From Microbacterium sp. Root61 (lineage in GTDB: Bacteria > Actinomycetota > Actinomycetes > Actinomycetales > Microbacteriaceae): a stretch of DNA of 64,000 nucleotides. This document shows, one piece after another, positions 17,610 through 27,053 of the stretch. The translations under genes and the position numbers were made by a program. Numbering within the stretch: position 1 is the stretch's first letter; each line of letters opens with the position of its first letter. The notes below the pieces were generated by a model, which saw nothing but the letters and a program-made list of their open reading frames with translations, was not told where the DNA came from and ran no database searches. The stretch lies in contig NZ_LMGU01000001.1 of the NCBI RefSeq assembly GCF_001427525.1, positions 2,079,788-2,143,787 of the forward strand, in the 5' to 3' direction.

Positions 17610-19295
17610 TCACCCTCCCGTGCTGTGATGGTCCCCGAGCGGGGTGAGTCGTACGCTCGGGGGCCAGGCAGGCAGCGCCACAGACGTTGAGTAGTCGATG
17701 GAACGCTCGCCGAGAGCGAGAAGTCGCTCGTCAAGCTCCTCCAACGCCGCGCGGGGGAAGCGGTGCGGCTCAGCCATGGCCAGGAGACGGATCGAGCGAC
17801 GCCCGTGCATGGGCGTCTCCGATGCGAGCGCGCGCGGTGCAAGGTCATCCACGATGAGACGTGCGTCTTCGTGGGCCTGGATCGCGCTTAGCGCCGTGTC
17901 GATCGAGAAGTGCCGACCACGGACGTTCGGCGAAGTCCACTGATCCGTACCGCTGAACCCCAAAGGTTCGTTGACCTCGAAGAAGTGCTCCAGCCCATCG
18001 CGCCGGAGGTAGTGGTCCCCGGGAAGGAACTCATCACCGAGCCGGCCAAGCCACCACTGCAGCTCCTTTTCGAGCCGCTGCTGCTCGTGGGCCAGGGCAG
18101 GATCTCCGCAACGGTTGTGTTGTTGGAACGGATCGTCGACGTTGTCGTACAGCAACCATGGGCCGGTGAGCGTGCGCACGTAGGTGTAGCGCGCGTCCCG
18201 CACGCCGCGGTACTCCTCGAGACCGCTCCGCCGCAGACTCGTGTAGACGGCTGGCGCGCAGAGGAAGGCCGTGGCGGGACCGGCATCCGAAACAGAAAGG
18301 TCGCTCCCCGTCACGGTCGTCGGGATGTCGAGTCCGGCGAACCCAAGCACTGTCGGCATCAGGTCGGCGCTGTTGAACAGCTGCGTGGAGACGGACGGCT
18401 CGCGCCCGGGTGCGCGGACGAGCAACGGCACGCGCACGGACTCCTCCCACGGATTGAGTTTGTGCTCGAGCCCCTGCGACCAAAGCATGTCCCCGTGATC
18501 GGAGGTGAACACGATGATCGTGTTGTCTGAATCCAAGCCGTCGAGCAGGCGGCCGATGCATTCGTCCAGAGCGGCGATATGGGCGTAGTACCCGCGCAGA
18601 TCACGCACCGCCTGTTGGACGGCCCAGTCGGGGACATTCGGGCGCAACGGGATCTCAACGTCCTCGTAGAGCGTGCGGAAGCGATCGGGCGCGGTCTGCA
18701 GTGGGAAATGCGGCGGACCGTATGACAGCATCAGAAAGAAGGGCTGCTGTGCAGCGCCCTCCCCGATGAATCCGAGCGCGTCGTCGGTCTGCGCGACCGC
18801 GTCGTAGCCATCCCAGTATCGCGGCGTCGGGTCGTCGTTCGCGTAGTACGCAGACTGGTTGTAATCGTGCGTGCATTCGAGCGCCTTGAAATACTCGAAT
18901 CCGTGTCGTGATTGGGGCGGGATGAACGCCGCCCGACGTTCGTAGTGGCCTTCGGGGCTGCCATGGAGGTGCCACTTGCCGATGTATCCGGTGCGGTAGC
19001 CGTTCTCCTGGAACACCTCCGCCAGCGTGGGCCCGGTCGGGGTGAGCTCGACGTCATTGAGGTACAGCCCGTGCTGCAGTGGGAACTGGCCGGTGAGGAA
19101 GCTGGCTCGCGACGGGCAGCAAATGGGCTGGCCGGCGATCGCCTGCGTATAGTCGATCGACTCTTCGGCGAGCCGGTCGATCCGCGGTGTTCTAGCGACC
19201 TCGTCGCCGGCGTAGCCCACGTTGTGCGCCCGCCACTCGTCGCCGAAGACGACCACTACGTTCGGTCGCGACGTCGTCGGTTTTGTTGTGGTCAT
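17610..19295 (-). CDS. Type I (Cys-type) sulfatase
   Basis: A 561-residue arylsulfatase-family enzyme that hydrolyses sulfate esters. The formylglycine motif CxPxR is CCPSR, with Cys59 the residue to be converted, followed by ASFLTG. Other active-site parts are visible: metal ligands at FGDEW (Asp19; the usual DD is DE), GYIGKWHLH, and FTSDHGD. It has no signal peptide, so substrates must be imported first, in line with the adjacent ABC importer. Conversion of Cys59 needs a formylglycine-generating enzyme, not in this window. The ATG at 19295 has GGAAGGA upstream and lies 16 nt after the rhamnosidase stop. Last gene of the LacI-controlled operon. Confidence 0.93.
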   Translation of the reverse strand: MTTTKPTTSRPNVVVVFGDEWRAHNVGYAGDEVARTPRIDRLAEESIDYTQAIAGQPICCPSRASFLTGQFPLQHGLYLNDVELTPTGPTLAEVFQENGYRTGYIGKWHLHGSPEGHYERRAAFIPPQSRHGFEYFKALECTHDYNQSAYYANDDPTPRYWDGYDAVAQTDDALGFIGEGAAQQPFFLMLSYGPPHFPLQTAPDRFRTLYEDVEIPLRPNVPDWAVQQAVRDLRGYYAHIAALDECIGRLLDGLDSDNTIIVFTSDHGDMLWSQGLEHKLNPWEESVRVPLLVRAPGREPSVSTQLFNSADLMPTVLGFAGLDIPTTVTGSDLSVSDAGPATAFLCAPAVYTSLRRSGLEEYRGVRDARYTYVRTLTGPWLLYDNVDDPFQQHNRCGDPALAHEQQRLEKELQWWLGRLGDEFLPGDHYLRRDGLEHFFEVNEPLGFSGTDQWTSPNVRGRHFSIDTALSAIQAHEDARLIVDDLAPRALASETPMHGRRSIRLLAMAEPHRFPRAALEELDERLLALGERSIDYSTSVALPAWPPSVRLTPLGDHHSTGG

Positions 19296-19311
19296 CGCTG
19301 AGTCGTCCTTC

Positions 19312-21780
19312 CTATGCCCGCTCGTGTACGGGCTCGCCTGAGTTGGATTCCACGGCCAGGTCGATCCGATGCCCGCCCGCGGGAAGTGCCAAGACCTCAC
19401 CCCTCCACGTCTGGATGCGCACGGGCAGTGGGCTGTCCACGGTGAGCTGGCCGCCGACGAGTTCGATACTCAGGAGTCCCGCGCGCGTCGGAACGGTCGC
19501 CCTCATCCATTCAATCCCGGCCGCTGCCGGAGCGATCCGGTATACGTCGGTTTCCAGGCCTACCGGGGAGACTCCCAGCACATGAGTGACGAGATCGCTC
19601 GTGGGAGTGCTGCTCCACCCGTGCGCTGGCGTTCCCCAGTCCCAACATTCGCCGAAGGTGTCGTAGCCGTCGACGAGGAAACGCAGCCACCTGCGCAGGA
19701 GGCGCGGAAGCAAGTCGGCACAACCGGCATGCGCCACCGCATCATGCACCACGGACGAGAAGAAGGGTTCCGCACGGACGATCCAGCGCCGCACATCCCA
19801 GTCGATCCGCTGCACGCCGGCGGCGCGGTCCTGCACCTTCTCTGCGAGCGTCCGGTCAGGAGATGCCGCGTTCCACCCGCGCGAGACGAGGTGGGATTCG
19901 TCTGTGATGCGGCGGGCCAGCGCCGTCCGACGTTCAGCGGACACCAGGTCGGCGACAATCGCCGCAGCATTGGCCGCTTGCGAGACCGCCGGCATCTGGA
20001 TCCCATCGACGATGTGGTCGACGTACACGGCGCGGTTGGGATCCCAGAAGCACTCGAACCCGATCTCGGTTCTGGCGACCAGATCGCGTGCCCACCGCGC
20101 GCTGCCCATGTTGCCGACCGCGTCACAGAGCTCGGCGAACTCGCGCAGGCCTCGCACCCAGAGAGCTGTGAGGATCGCACTGCGCCCAGAGGTGAAGACG
20201 CTGGCCCAGTCGACCAGCCCCCACTCGGGGACATCCGCGAGCACGCCGTCCACATCGGCGTACTGTTCGAACCAGGTCAGCATCCGTTCCGCGGTGGGTA
20301 GGTGCGTGCGCACCACATCGAGCTTGTGACTCGCCCGGGCGTAGGTCCACAGGCCATGCAGCCAGTGCAGCGACCAGTCCGGGATCGTGTACCGCGAGTC
20401 GGATTCGATGTCGCCCGCGACCGACATCGGCAGCATCCCGTCGGCGCGAGGAGAGTCGCACATATCGAGGTATCGCTCGACCAGGCGCCAGTCCCGATTA
20501 GCGACGAGATGCACGCCGAGGTGCACGACCCCGTCACCGACCCAGGCGCGCTGCTCGCGAGTAGGACAGTCCGTAAAGGCATCGGAAGAGTTCACCTGCA
20601 CCGTGCGCACGCCCGCGTGCCACAGCCGCTCGAGCTCGGAATCGCTGGAGGCGAAGGATGCCCCCGGGGCGAAGGGGTACACGTGTTCGCGTACCCGCAA
20701 CTCCTCGATCCGTACGTCAGCCGACATTGGCGGCGTGATCAGCACGGCCGCCACGCGTACCCCGTTCGTCTCGAGGGCATGGAATCGCCCCGGCCCCCCG
20801 CGCGCGATGATCCTGGCCCCGGCACGCGGCACGTACCGGGCATCCTGTGCCGGATCGTGGGGACGCTCCAGGTATGCAAGATCGAACACGGTGCCTGCTG
20901 GGGCGTCGAACGCGAACTCGACGAATCCCGACAGCACTCGACCAAAATCGAACTGCCAGAGGAGTGGGTCATCCGGCGATGAACGGTGCGCGGATTCCGT
21001 GGTCGAGCGCTCTGCCAGCGCCGCGACACCGGACAAAGCCGCCTGCACGGAGTCGATGGGGGGCCTTGACGGTTGCTCGCCGGGACGCACCAGGGTCGCA
21101 GACGCGGGCGACACCAGATCACCGTCCAGTCGTGCGATGCCTCGGGGTCGCAGTGCGCCGTAAGGGTAGGCGGGCGGGCGAGAACGACGCGACCCACCCG
21201 GGTGAAGCGCCTGCGCGGGGACAGCGCTCAGGAACTCGGTCGTGTCACCGGCCGGCAGGAGCCAATCGACGTCGAGCTCGCGTTGGTCGACGATCTCCAC
21301 CGGGAGCGAAGCCAGCATCCCTGCCCCTGGCAGCGTCGACCATGCCGTCATCGGCCGCGCGGTCCACGCGGGGCCGCTGGCGAGCGCAGCCCAGGCGTAG
21401 GGCAGGTCGACGATCAGGCACGCCGAGGAGCCGAGGCCGGAGCTCACGCGCGCCCGTTGCCAGATCGCGTTGTCGTGACCGTAGAACGTGACGAGGACGG
21501 CGATCGTGTTGAGCCCTTCGACGAGAGCTGCGCCGATGTCGTAGTCGTCGTAGGTCCAACGGTAAGGCTGCCCCCGCACGGGACCGCGCCCGATCTCCTG
21601 CCCGTTGACCCACAGCACGTACCGCGAGTCGGCGCTGATGCGAAGCGGGACGGCCCCCGGCGGGTCAGCGAGTGTGAAGTCACGGCGGAATCCGATTCGA
21701 TGCAGACCGTCGGCGACAGCCTGAGCGGCACTGATCCATTCACCGGTCCAGGGTCCGAACGGGGACTCAGGCTGCGTCAT
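19312..21780 (-). CDS. GH78-type alpha-L-rhamnosidase
   Basis: An 822-residue glycoside hydrolase related to GH78. The catalytic block is D404-CPTRE-QRAWVG-D416: Asp404, Arg408, Glu409 (general acid) and Asp416 have the same spacing as Asp567, Arg571, Glu572 and Asp579 of Bacillus RhaB. Glu711 in FGECWDWG is the likely general base, followed by HGWSSTPTSDL. N-terminal beta-sandwich modules occupy about 1-370 and an (alpha/alpha)6 barrel about 375-735. No signal peptide, so it is cytoplasmic. The ATG at 21780 overlaps the preceding ABC ATPase gene by 14 nt and has GGAGCAGG upstream. With a sulfatase next to it, it probably trims imported decorated rhamnosides. Confidence 0.9.
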   Translation of the reverse strand: MTQPESPFGPWTGEWISAAQAVADGLHRIGFRRDFTLADPPGAVPLRISADSRYVLWVNGQEIGRGPVRGQPYRWTYDDYDIGAALVEGLNTIAVLVTFYGHDNAIWQRARVSSGLGSSACLIVDLPYAWAALASGPAWTARPMTAWSTLPGAGMLASLPVEIVDQRELDVDWLLPAGDTTEFLSAVPAQALHPGGSRRSRPPAYPYGALRPRGIARLDGDLVSPASATLVRPGEQPSRPPIDSVQAALSGVAALAERSTTESAHRSSPDDPLLWQFDFGRVLSGFVEFAFDAPAGTVFDLAYLERPHDPAQDARYVPRAGARIIARGGPGRFHALETNGVRVAAVLITPPMSADVRIEELRVREHVYPFAPGASFASSDSELERLWHAGVRTVQVNSSDAFTDCPTREQRAWVGDGVVHLGVHLVANRDWRLVERYLDMCDSPRADGMLPMSVAGDIESDSRYTIPDWSLHWLHGLWTYARASHKLDVVRTHLPTAERMLTWFEQYADVDGVLADVPEWGLVDWASVFTSGRSAILTALWVRGLREFAELCDAVGNMGSARWARDLVARTEIGFECFWDPNRAVYVDHIVDGIQMPAVSQAANAAAIVADLVSAERRTALARRITDESHLVSRGWNAASPDRTLAEKVQDRAAGVQRIDWDVRRWIVRAEPFFSSVVHDAVAHAGCADLLPRLLRRWLRFLVDGYDTFGECWDWGTPAHGWSSTPTSDLVTHVLGVSPVGLETDVYRIAPAAAGIEWMRATVPTRAGLLSIELVGGQLTVDSPLPVRIQTWRGEVLALPAGGHRIDLAVESNSGEPVHERA

Positions 21781-22603
21781 CCTGCTCCGCCTCCACAAGA
21801 CCGCTGGCATGTCGCGCCGCGCGGCGCCGGGCCTGCTCGGCGGGGTCGGTGACCGGTGTCGCGAGCAACAGGGCACGTGTGTACGGGTGCTGCGGAGCCT
21901 CGGTCACTTGTCGGGTTGGTCCGGTTTCAACGATGCGGCCGTGCCGCAGCACCGCAATCCGATCGCTGATGCTACGCACCACCCCGAGGTCATGGCTGAT
22001 GAAGAGGTACGCGACACCCGTGCGATCCTGCAGCTCACGCAGAAGGGTGAGGATCCGCGCCTGGGTGGAGACGTCCAGCGCGCTAGTCGGTTCGTCGCAG
22101 ACGATCAGCCGAGGGCTCAGCGCGAGGGCGCGCGCGATCGCGATGCGCTGCCGTTGGCCTCCGGAGAACTCGCTGGCCAGGCGCCGGCCGGAGTCAGCGG
22201 GCAGATGCACGCCGTCCAGGAGTTCCTTCACCTGCGATCGCGCGTTCTTTATGCCGCGCACCACCAGGGGCTCGATCAGGATGTCCTCCACCGTCATCGC
22301 GGGGTTCAGCGACGAGTACGGGTCTTGGAAGATCGCCTGAAGTCCCACAACGCTGACGCGCCGCCGCCGACGTGTCAGATGCGTGATGTCGGTCCCGGCG
22401 AAGCGAACTGACCCAGCGGAGATCGGTGCAAGCCCGAGGATCGCGCGGCCGATGGTGCTCTTTCCGGAACCGGACTCGCCGACAAGGCTCAGGGTCTCCC
22501 CTTGCGCGATCGTCAGGTCGACGCCGCGGATGACCTGCGTGGTCCGACTGCGTCGGCCGAACTTGACGTGGAGGTCCTTGACCTCGAGTACTGGGTCTGA
22601 CAT
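21767..22603 (-). CDS. Oligopeptide/dipeptide-type ABC transporter ATPase (OppF/DppF-like)
   Basis: A 278-residue ABC ATPase with Walker [10 protein letters not shown], signature SGGQRQR, Walker B LIVCDEPTSALD, and the C-terminal oligopeptide-family extension (QHPYTRALLLATPV). It energises the importer formed with the neighbouring permeases. The ATG at 22603 is chosen for its GAGAG site; a TTG at 22618 overlapping the previous stop is possible. The end overlaps the rhamnosidase start by 14 nt, so transport and hydrolysis are translationally coupled. Confidence 0.9.
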   Translation of the reverse strand: MSDPVLEVKDLHVKFGRRSRTTQVIRGVDLTIAQGETLSLVGESGSGKSTIGRAILGLAPISAGSVRFAGTDITHLTRRRRRVSVVGLQAIFQDPYSSLNPAMTVEDILIEPLVVRGIKNARSQVKELLDGVHLPADSGRRLASEFSGGQRQRIAIARALALSPRLIVCDEPTSALDVSTQARILTLLRELQDRTGVAYLFISHDLGVVRSISDRIAVLRHGRIVETGPTRQVTEAPQHPYTRALLLATPVTDPAEQARRRAARHASGLVEAEQDDAA

Positions 22604-22614
22604 CTGCGGGTCTC

Positions 22615-24360
22615 TCAATGCAATTCGGATGCCGCGCGCAGCAGCTCACGGGAGTAGTCGGCCTCAGGACCCGCGAAGAACGCCGCCGTCGGCGAGTCCT
22701 CGACGATCCGGCCGTTCTTCATGACGGCGACGCGATCGCAGAGGTCGGAGACGACACCGAGGTTGTGGGTGACGAGCACGACCGCGAGGTCGCTCTCGTC
22801 ACGCAGGCCTCTGATCAGGTCGAGCACACCCGCCTGCACGGTCACATCCAGTGCGGTGGTCGGCTCATCGGCGATGATCAGCTCCGGATCGCCGGCGACT
22901 GCTCCGGCGATGAGCACTCGCTGCGCCATTCCACCGGAGATCTCGTGCGGGTACTTTCGCATGACCTCCGCCGCGTCCGAGATTCCCACCCGCTGCAGGA
23001 GGTCGGCGATGCGCGCATCCGCCGCCGACCGCGAGATCTTGCGGATAGCGCGTAGCCAACGCCGCATCTGCGTTCCAATGGTCATCGTGGGATCCAGGTT
23101 GGTCATCGGCTCCTGCGGGATGTAGGCGATCTTGGTTCCGCGAACGGCGCGGAGCGCCGCCTCTCGGCCCAGGATCTCCTCGCCGTCGAAGCGGACCGAG
23201 CCGCCGACGATAACGGCGTTCTTGGGAAGGACGCCGAGGACGCTGAACGCCGTTTGCGACTTCCCGGAGCCGGACTCTCCGACAAGTCCGACGATCTCGC
23301 CGCGACGCACCTCCAGATCCACACCGTGCACCACTTCGCGGAGGCCCGAACCATTCGTCGGATATGCCACCCGCAGACCGCGAATGCTCAGAATCGCATC
23401 TGTCGACGGCATGCGTCGAACACCCTCAACCGGCGAGGCCGCGGCCACCAGGGCACGGGCCGCACGAGTGGAGAGGATAACGCGCTTGGACGATGGGTCG
23501 AGCGCATCGCGCAACGCGTTGCCGAGCAGCACGAAGGCGAGCACGGTCACGGTGACCGCGAGCGCCGGCCACAACACCCCGGTCGGGGCGACGTAGATGT
23601 TGCGGAAGGCGAAGTCGAGCATGCCGCCCCACGAAGGCTCCTGTGGACTCCCGAGGCCGAGAAACTCCAGGGCTGCCTGGATACCGACGGCCGCACCGAG
23701 AATGAACGAACTCTGAATGATGATCGGCGAGCGCACGGCGCGCACAACATGCCGGAACAGGATCCGCGTGTCGGTCAAGCCGGAGACCTTCGCAGCATCG
23801 ACGTACAGCTCCCCGCGGACCGAAGCGACGACACTGCGCGTGAGGCGGTAGAAGATCGGGGCGACCATGACGCCGTAGATCGCCATTGCGAGCAGGATGT
23901 TCGGGCCGATGACCGCATAGAGCGCGATCAGCAGGACGACGCCAGGCAGGGCGAGCAGCACGTCAGAAACCCAGTTCGCCACGCCCTGGATCGCACCGGC
24001 GTAGTAGCCGGCTAGCAAGCCGGCGACCGCGCCGATGCAGACGGAGACGAGGAGTACGACGGTGCTCGCGAGCAGGGTTCCGCGCGCAGCCCACAGCAGA
24101 CGAGACAGCACGTCGCGCCCAGCCGAGTCTCCGCCCAGGATGTAGTCGCCGGTGAAGGGCGGCGCGTTGGTGAGCTCGACTTTGGTGGCGTTCGGATCGA
24201 ACGGCGCGATCCAGGGAGCGAACACCGCGGCAAGCACGATCACCGTGAGCAGCACCAGGGAGATCAGGCCGAGCGGGTTGCGAAGCAGCCTCCGGAAGGG
24301 GTGTTGCGCGCCCGGCGCGGTGGCATCGACCGGTACGGGTACGGCTGCGGCTTCGCTCAT
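22615..24360 (-). CDS. ABC transporter permease-ATPase fusion (DppC-DppD)
   Basis: A 581-residue protein combining two subunits normally made separately. Residues 1-290 are a DppC-type permease with six membrane segments and the EAA-like loop YVDAAKVSGLTDTRILFRHVV split at about 186-206. Residues 320-581 are a DppD-type ATPase with Walker [10 protein letters not shown] (361-369), signature ISGGMAQR (474-481) and Walker B LIIADEPT (494-501). The linker is about 30 residues, Arg/Ala-rich. Such fusions are known in actinobacterial peptide and nickel transporters. The ATG overlaps the DppB stop by 4 nt. Confidence 0.92.
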   Translation of the reverse strand: MSEAAAVPVPVDATAPGAQHPFRRLLRNPLGLISLVLLTVIVLAAVFAPWIAPFDPNATKVELTNAPPFTGDYILGGDSAGRDVLSRLLWAARGTLLASTVVLLVSVCIGAVAGLLAGYYAGAIQGVANWVSDVLLALPGVVLLIALYAVIGPNILLAMAIYGVMVAPIFYRLTRSVVASVRGELYVDAAKVSGLTDTRILFRHVVRAVRSPIIIQSSFILGAAVGIQAALEFLGLGSPQEPSWGGMLDFAFRNIYVAPTGVLWPALAVTVTVLAFVLLGNALRDALDPSSKRVILSTRAARALVAAASPVEGVRRMPSTDAILSIRGLRVAYPTNGSGLREVVHGVDLEVRRGEIVGLVGESGSGKSQTAFSVLGVLPKNAVIVGGSVRFDGEEILGREAALRAVRGTKIAYIPQEPMTNLDPTMTIGTQMRRWLRAIRKISRSAADARIADLLQRVGISDAAEVMRKYPHEISGGMAQRVLIAGAVAGDPELIIADEPTTALDVTVQAGVLDLIRGLRDESDLAVVLVTHNLGVVSDLCDRVAVMKNGRIVEDSPTAAFFAGPEADYSRELLRAASELH

Positions 24361-25298
24361 CGCTGCCTCACCTTCGGGTTGAGGGCGGCGTTGACCAGGT
24401 CCGCGGCGAGGTTGACGATGATGACGACGATGACGATGAAGATGACGCAGCCCATGATGATCGGGATGTCTCCCAGGAGTGAGTTCGTCACTGTGAGCTC
24501 ACCGACGCCGGGCAGCGAGAAGACCCGCTCGATGACGACGACTCCGCCCAGCAGGACGATGATCTGCAGGCCGAGGATGATAATGCCCGGCCCTGCTGCG
24601 TTGCGGAACACATGCCCGAAGATCACGGGCCCCGATCGCATCCCGCGAGCACGCAGCGTGCGGACGAAGTCCTTCTCCAGCACATCCTTAACTGCACCGC
24701 GGAACTGCTGCGAAGCCGGCCCGACAGAGGCGATGACGACAGCGGTGACTGGCAGGAACAGACTGAGTGCCCACTGCGCGGGACTCTCCGTGAACGGCAC
24801 GTAACCGGTGGCAGGGAAGAGTCTCGCGCTGACGGCCAGGGTCATGACGAGCACGATGGCGACGATGAAGTTCGGGATGGCGGTTCCGATGAGCGCGACG
24901 AACTGCAGCACCCGGTCGACCCACCCCCCGGCGACCGCGCTCGCGATGCCGAGCAGGGCGCTGAGCACCGCTGTCAGTAGCATCGCGATGCCGACGAGCG
25001 CGAGCGTCACCGGGATACGGCTCGCCATGATCGTCGTCACTGCCTCGCCCGTGTAGTAGCTGGTGCCCAGGTCGCCACGGAGTGCCGCGAGCACCCATTC
25101 GGCGTACTGGAGGACCACCGGGCGGTCGAGCCCGAGCTCGGCGGCCTTGGCCGCGACCTGGGCGTCGGTCGCATCCACTCCGAGGATGGTGCGCGCGATG
25201 GCGGCTCCGTTGCTGAAGACGAGCGCGAACGTCGCGAACGACACTCCCAGCGCGAGCAGCACGCTGAACCCCACACGTCTGGCGACGAAACCGACCAT
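24357..25298 (-). CDS. ABC transporter permease (DppB-like)
   Basis: A 313-residue peptide-type permease with six membrane segments, the N-terminal GVSFATFALVF segment, and the conserved cytoplasmic loop DFVRTLRARGMRSGPVIFGHV. It pairs with the permease half of the downstream fusion protein. The start is 32 nt after the substrate-binding protein stop with an AGGAGG-rich leader; its stop overlaps the fusion start. Part of the six-gene rhamnoside operon. Confidence 0.92.
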   Translation of the reverse strand: MVGFVARRVGFSVLLALGVSFATFALVFSNGAAIARTILGVDATDAQVAAKAAELGLDRPVVLQYAEWVLAALRGDLGTSYYTGEAVTTIMASRIPVTLALVGIAMLLTAVLSALLGIASAVAGGWVDRVLQFVALIGTAIPNFIVAIVLVMTLAVSARLFPATGYVPFTESPAQWALSLFLPVTAVVIASVGPASQQFRGAVKDVLEKDFVRTLRARGMRSGPVIFGHVFRNAAGPGIIILGLQIIVLLGGVVVIERVFSLPGVGELTVTNSLLGDIPIIMGCVIFIVIVVIIVNLAADLVNAALNPKVRQR

Positions 25299-25329
25299 CG
25301 GCGAACCTCCTCTGTGAATGCGTCGGTGA

Positions 25330-26880
25330 CTACTGGAAAGACTTGAGCTGGGGAGTCTGGAAGTAAGGATCAGGCGTGCCGCTGACCGTCACATCCCCTG
25401 CCGTGCCGAAGTACGCGGTGCGGTTGTTCCACGGGATGAACCAGGCGTTCTCGACGACGTACCGGTTGATTTCCTGCAGTGTGGTCGTCAGCTCCTCGCC
25501 GGCGGCGCTCTGTGCGGCGTCGGTGAGAGCGGCGAGTTCCGGTGTGGTGTTGTCCTTCACGTTCCAGGTCGCGTCAGCGCTGATCGATTGCCCCACGCCC
25601 CAGAGGCCGGACGAGAGCGGCATGCTGATGTACGTCATCGGGAATCGTCCGCTCAGCAGCTCGGGGACTGCCGTGGCGCCGGCGATCGGCGTCTCGGTGA
25701 CGGTGATCCCCAGCTCCGCGAACTGCTGCACGATGAGGGGGTTGGCCTGATCCGTCTGCGGCGTGCGCGACGGGATCTCGATTGTGAAACCGTCCGGGTA
25801 GCCGGCTTCCGTCATGAGCTTCTTCGCCGCCGCGACGTCGTAGGCGTAGTCCTCGTCGAGATCTGCGATGAAGCCCTCGGTCTCGGGTCCGAACATCTGC
25901 GTGGTCGGATCTGCCAGACCCTGGAACAGTCCCTTCGCAATGCCTTCACGGTCGAACACCAAGTTCAGCGCCTGGCGCACCTTGGGCTCCGCGAGAGCGG
26001 GCACCATGGTGCCGTCGCGATCGAAGATGATGATGCCGTTGGTGGCGTCGACCCAGCTGAGCACGGACAGATCGGAGGCCTCTGCTTCGGCGAAGGTCTG
26101 CGCCGACAGGGCGGCACCGTCCACCTGGCCGGTCTTGAGCGCGTTCAGGCGCGCGGTGACGTCGGTCATGATCGTCACGACGATTTCTTCGTAGGGGTAT
26201 GCATCAGCGTTCCAGTAGTCGTCGCGCTTGGCGAAGGTGAGCACGGAGCCGCTCGTCGACTTGGCCGCATCGAAGGTGTACGGACCGGAGCTGAGCGGAA
26301 CCGCGTCGACGTCCGCCGAGGCGATGGCGGCTGGGGAGGCCACGATGCCCGGGCTGAGGCACATGTAGGTCGCCAGCAGGCCGCGGGGTGCCGGGGCCGT
26401 CACGACGACCGTCTGCTCATCGGGCGCGTCTACCGTGAGCCCTGCGACGCGTACCGCGCCGGACCCGCCGCCGGTCTGCATGTGTTCGATGGACGCCTTG
26501 ACGGCCGTCGAGTCCACGGGCGTGCCGTCTTCGAAGGTCATGCCGTCGCGCAGCGTCATCGTGAGGCTGGTGTTGTCGTCGGTGAAGGCGAAGTCCTCGG
26601 CTGCGCCGGGGCCGACGGAGCCATCCTCATTGCAGGTGAGCAGCGTGTCGTAGACGGCGGTCCACTGCCAGACACCGTCGAACGCACTTGTCTGGAGCGC
26701 CGGGTCCCAGGATGCCTGCGCCGTCGAACTCGCCAGCCGCAGCTGAGAGTAGTCCTTGGCTTCCGTCGGATTCTCGGTGGGCGCGCCCCCACCGGAACAC
26801 GCGGTCAACGCGATGGCGATAGTGGCCGTGGCGGCCGCGATCGAGATGCGGCGCGCGCGCCGCGATGTCAGTGCCCTCAT
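25330..26880 (-). CDS. ABC substrate-binding lipoprotein (SBP family 5)
   Basis: A 516-residue extracytoplasmic binding protein of the oligopeptide/nickel family 5. The signal peptide ends in lipobox LTAC with Cys28 as the lipid-modified residue, followed by a GGGAPTENP linker. The SBP5 core includes TLRDGMTFEDGTPVDSTAVK, the family's DGxxFxDGxPxTA segment. The ATG at 26880 follows AAGGGAG at good spacing; a TTG one codon upstream is ignored. First gene of the operon. Family 5 proteins bind peptides but also oligosaccharides, so with a rhamnosidase and a sulfatase downstream an oligosaccharide ligand is the better guess. Confidence 0.92.
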   Translation of the reverse strand: MRALTSRRARRISIAAATATIAIALTACSGGGAPTENPTEAKDYSQLRLASSTAQASWDPALQTSAFDGVWQWTAVYDTLLTCNEDGSVGPGAAEDFAFTDDNTSLTMTLRDGMTFEDGTPVDSTAVKASIEHMQTGGGSGAVRVAGLTVDAPDEQTVVVTAPAPRGLLATYMCLSPGIVASPAAIASADVDAVPLSSGPYTFDAAKSTSGSVLTFAKRDDYWNADAYPYEEIVVTIMTDVTARLNALKTGQVDGAALSAQTFAEAEASDLSVLSWVDATNGIIIFDRDGTMVPALAEPKVRQALNLVFDREGIAKGLFQGLADPTTQMFGPETEGFIADLDEDYAYDVAAAKKLMTEAGYPDGFTIEIPSRTPQTDQANPLIVQQFAELGITVTETPIAGATAVPELLSGRFPMTYISMPLSSGLWGVGQSISADATWNVKDNTTPELAALTDAAQSAAGEELTTTLQEINRYVVENAWFIPWNNRTAYFGTAGDVTVSGTPDPYFQTPQLKSFQ

Positions 26881-26948
26881 CAAATACTCCCTTGTAGTCG
26901 AACCGGCACAACAGCCACCTATCGATGACGCGGGTGTCGTGCAGACTC

Positions 26949-27012
26949 AAAGTAGTCGGCGGTACTTAATCGTGCAAGTTAGAATCAATGGATGTTACTG
27001 AATCGTGAAAGT
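26949..27012 (-). promoter_or_regulatory. Rhamnoside operon promoter with twin LacI operators 33 bp apart
   Basis: On the minus strand, TTGCAC (26972-26977) and TACTTT (26949-26954) are separated by 17 nt. Two 16-bp sites, ACTTAATCGTGCAAGT (26964-26979) and ACTGAATCGTGAAAGT (26997-27012), agree at 14 of 16 positions, are partly palindromic around a central CG as LacI sites are, and start exactly 33 bp apart, close to three helical turns. The first covers the -35 box. Confidence 0.75.
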
Positions 27013-27053
27013 TCAATGATGCGATCGTGTGATCGTTCGGCCACACTGAAGAG

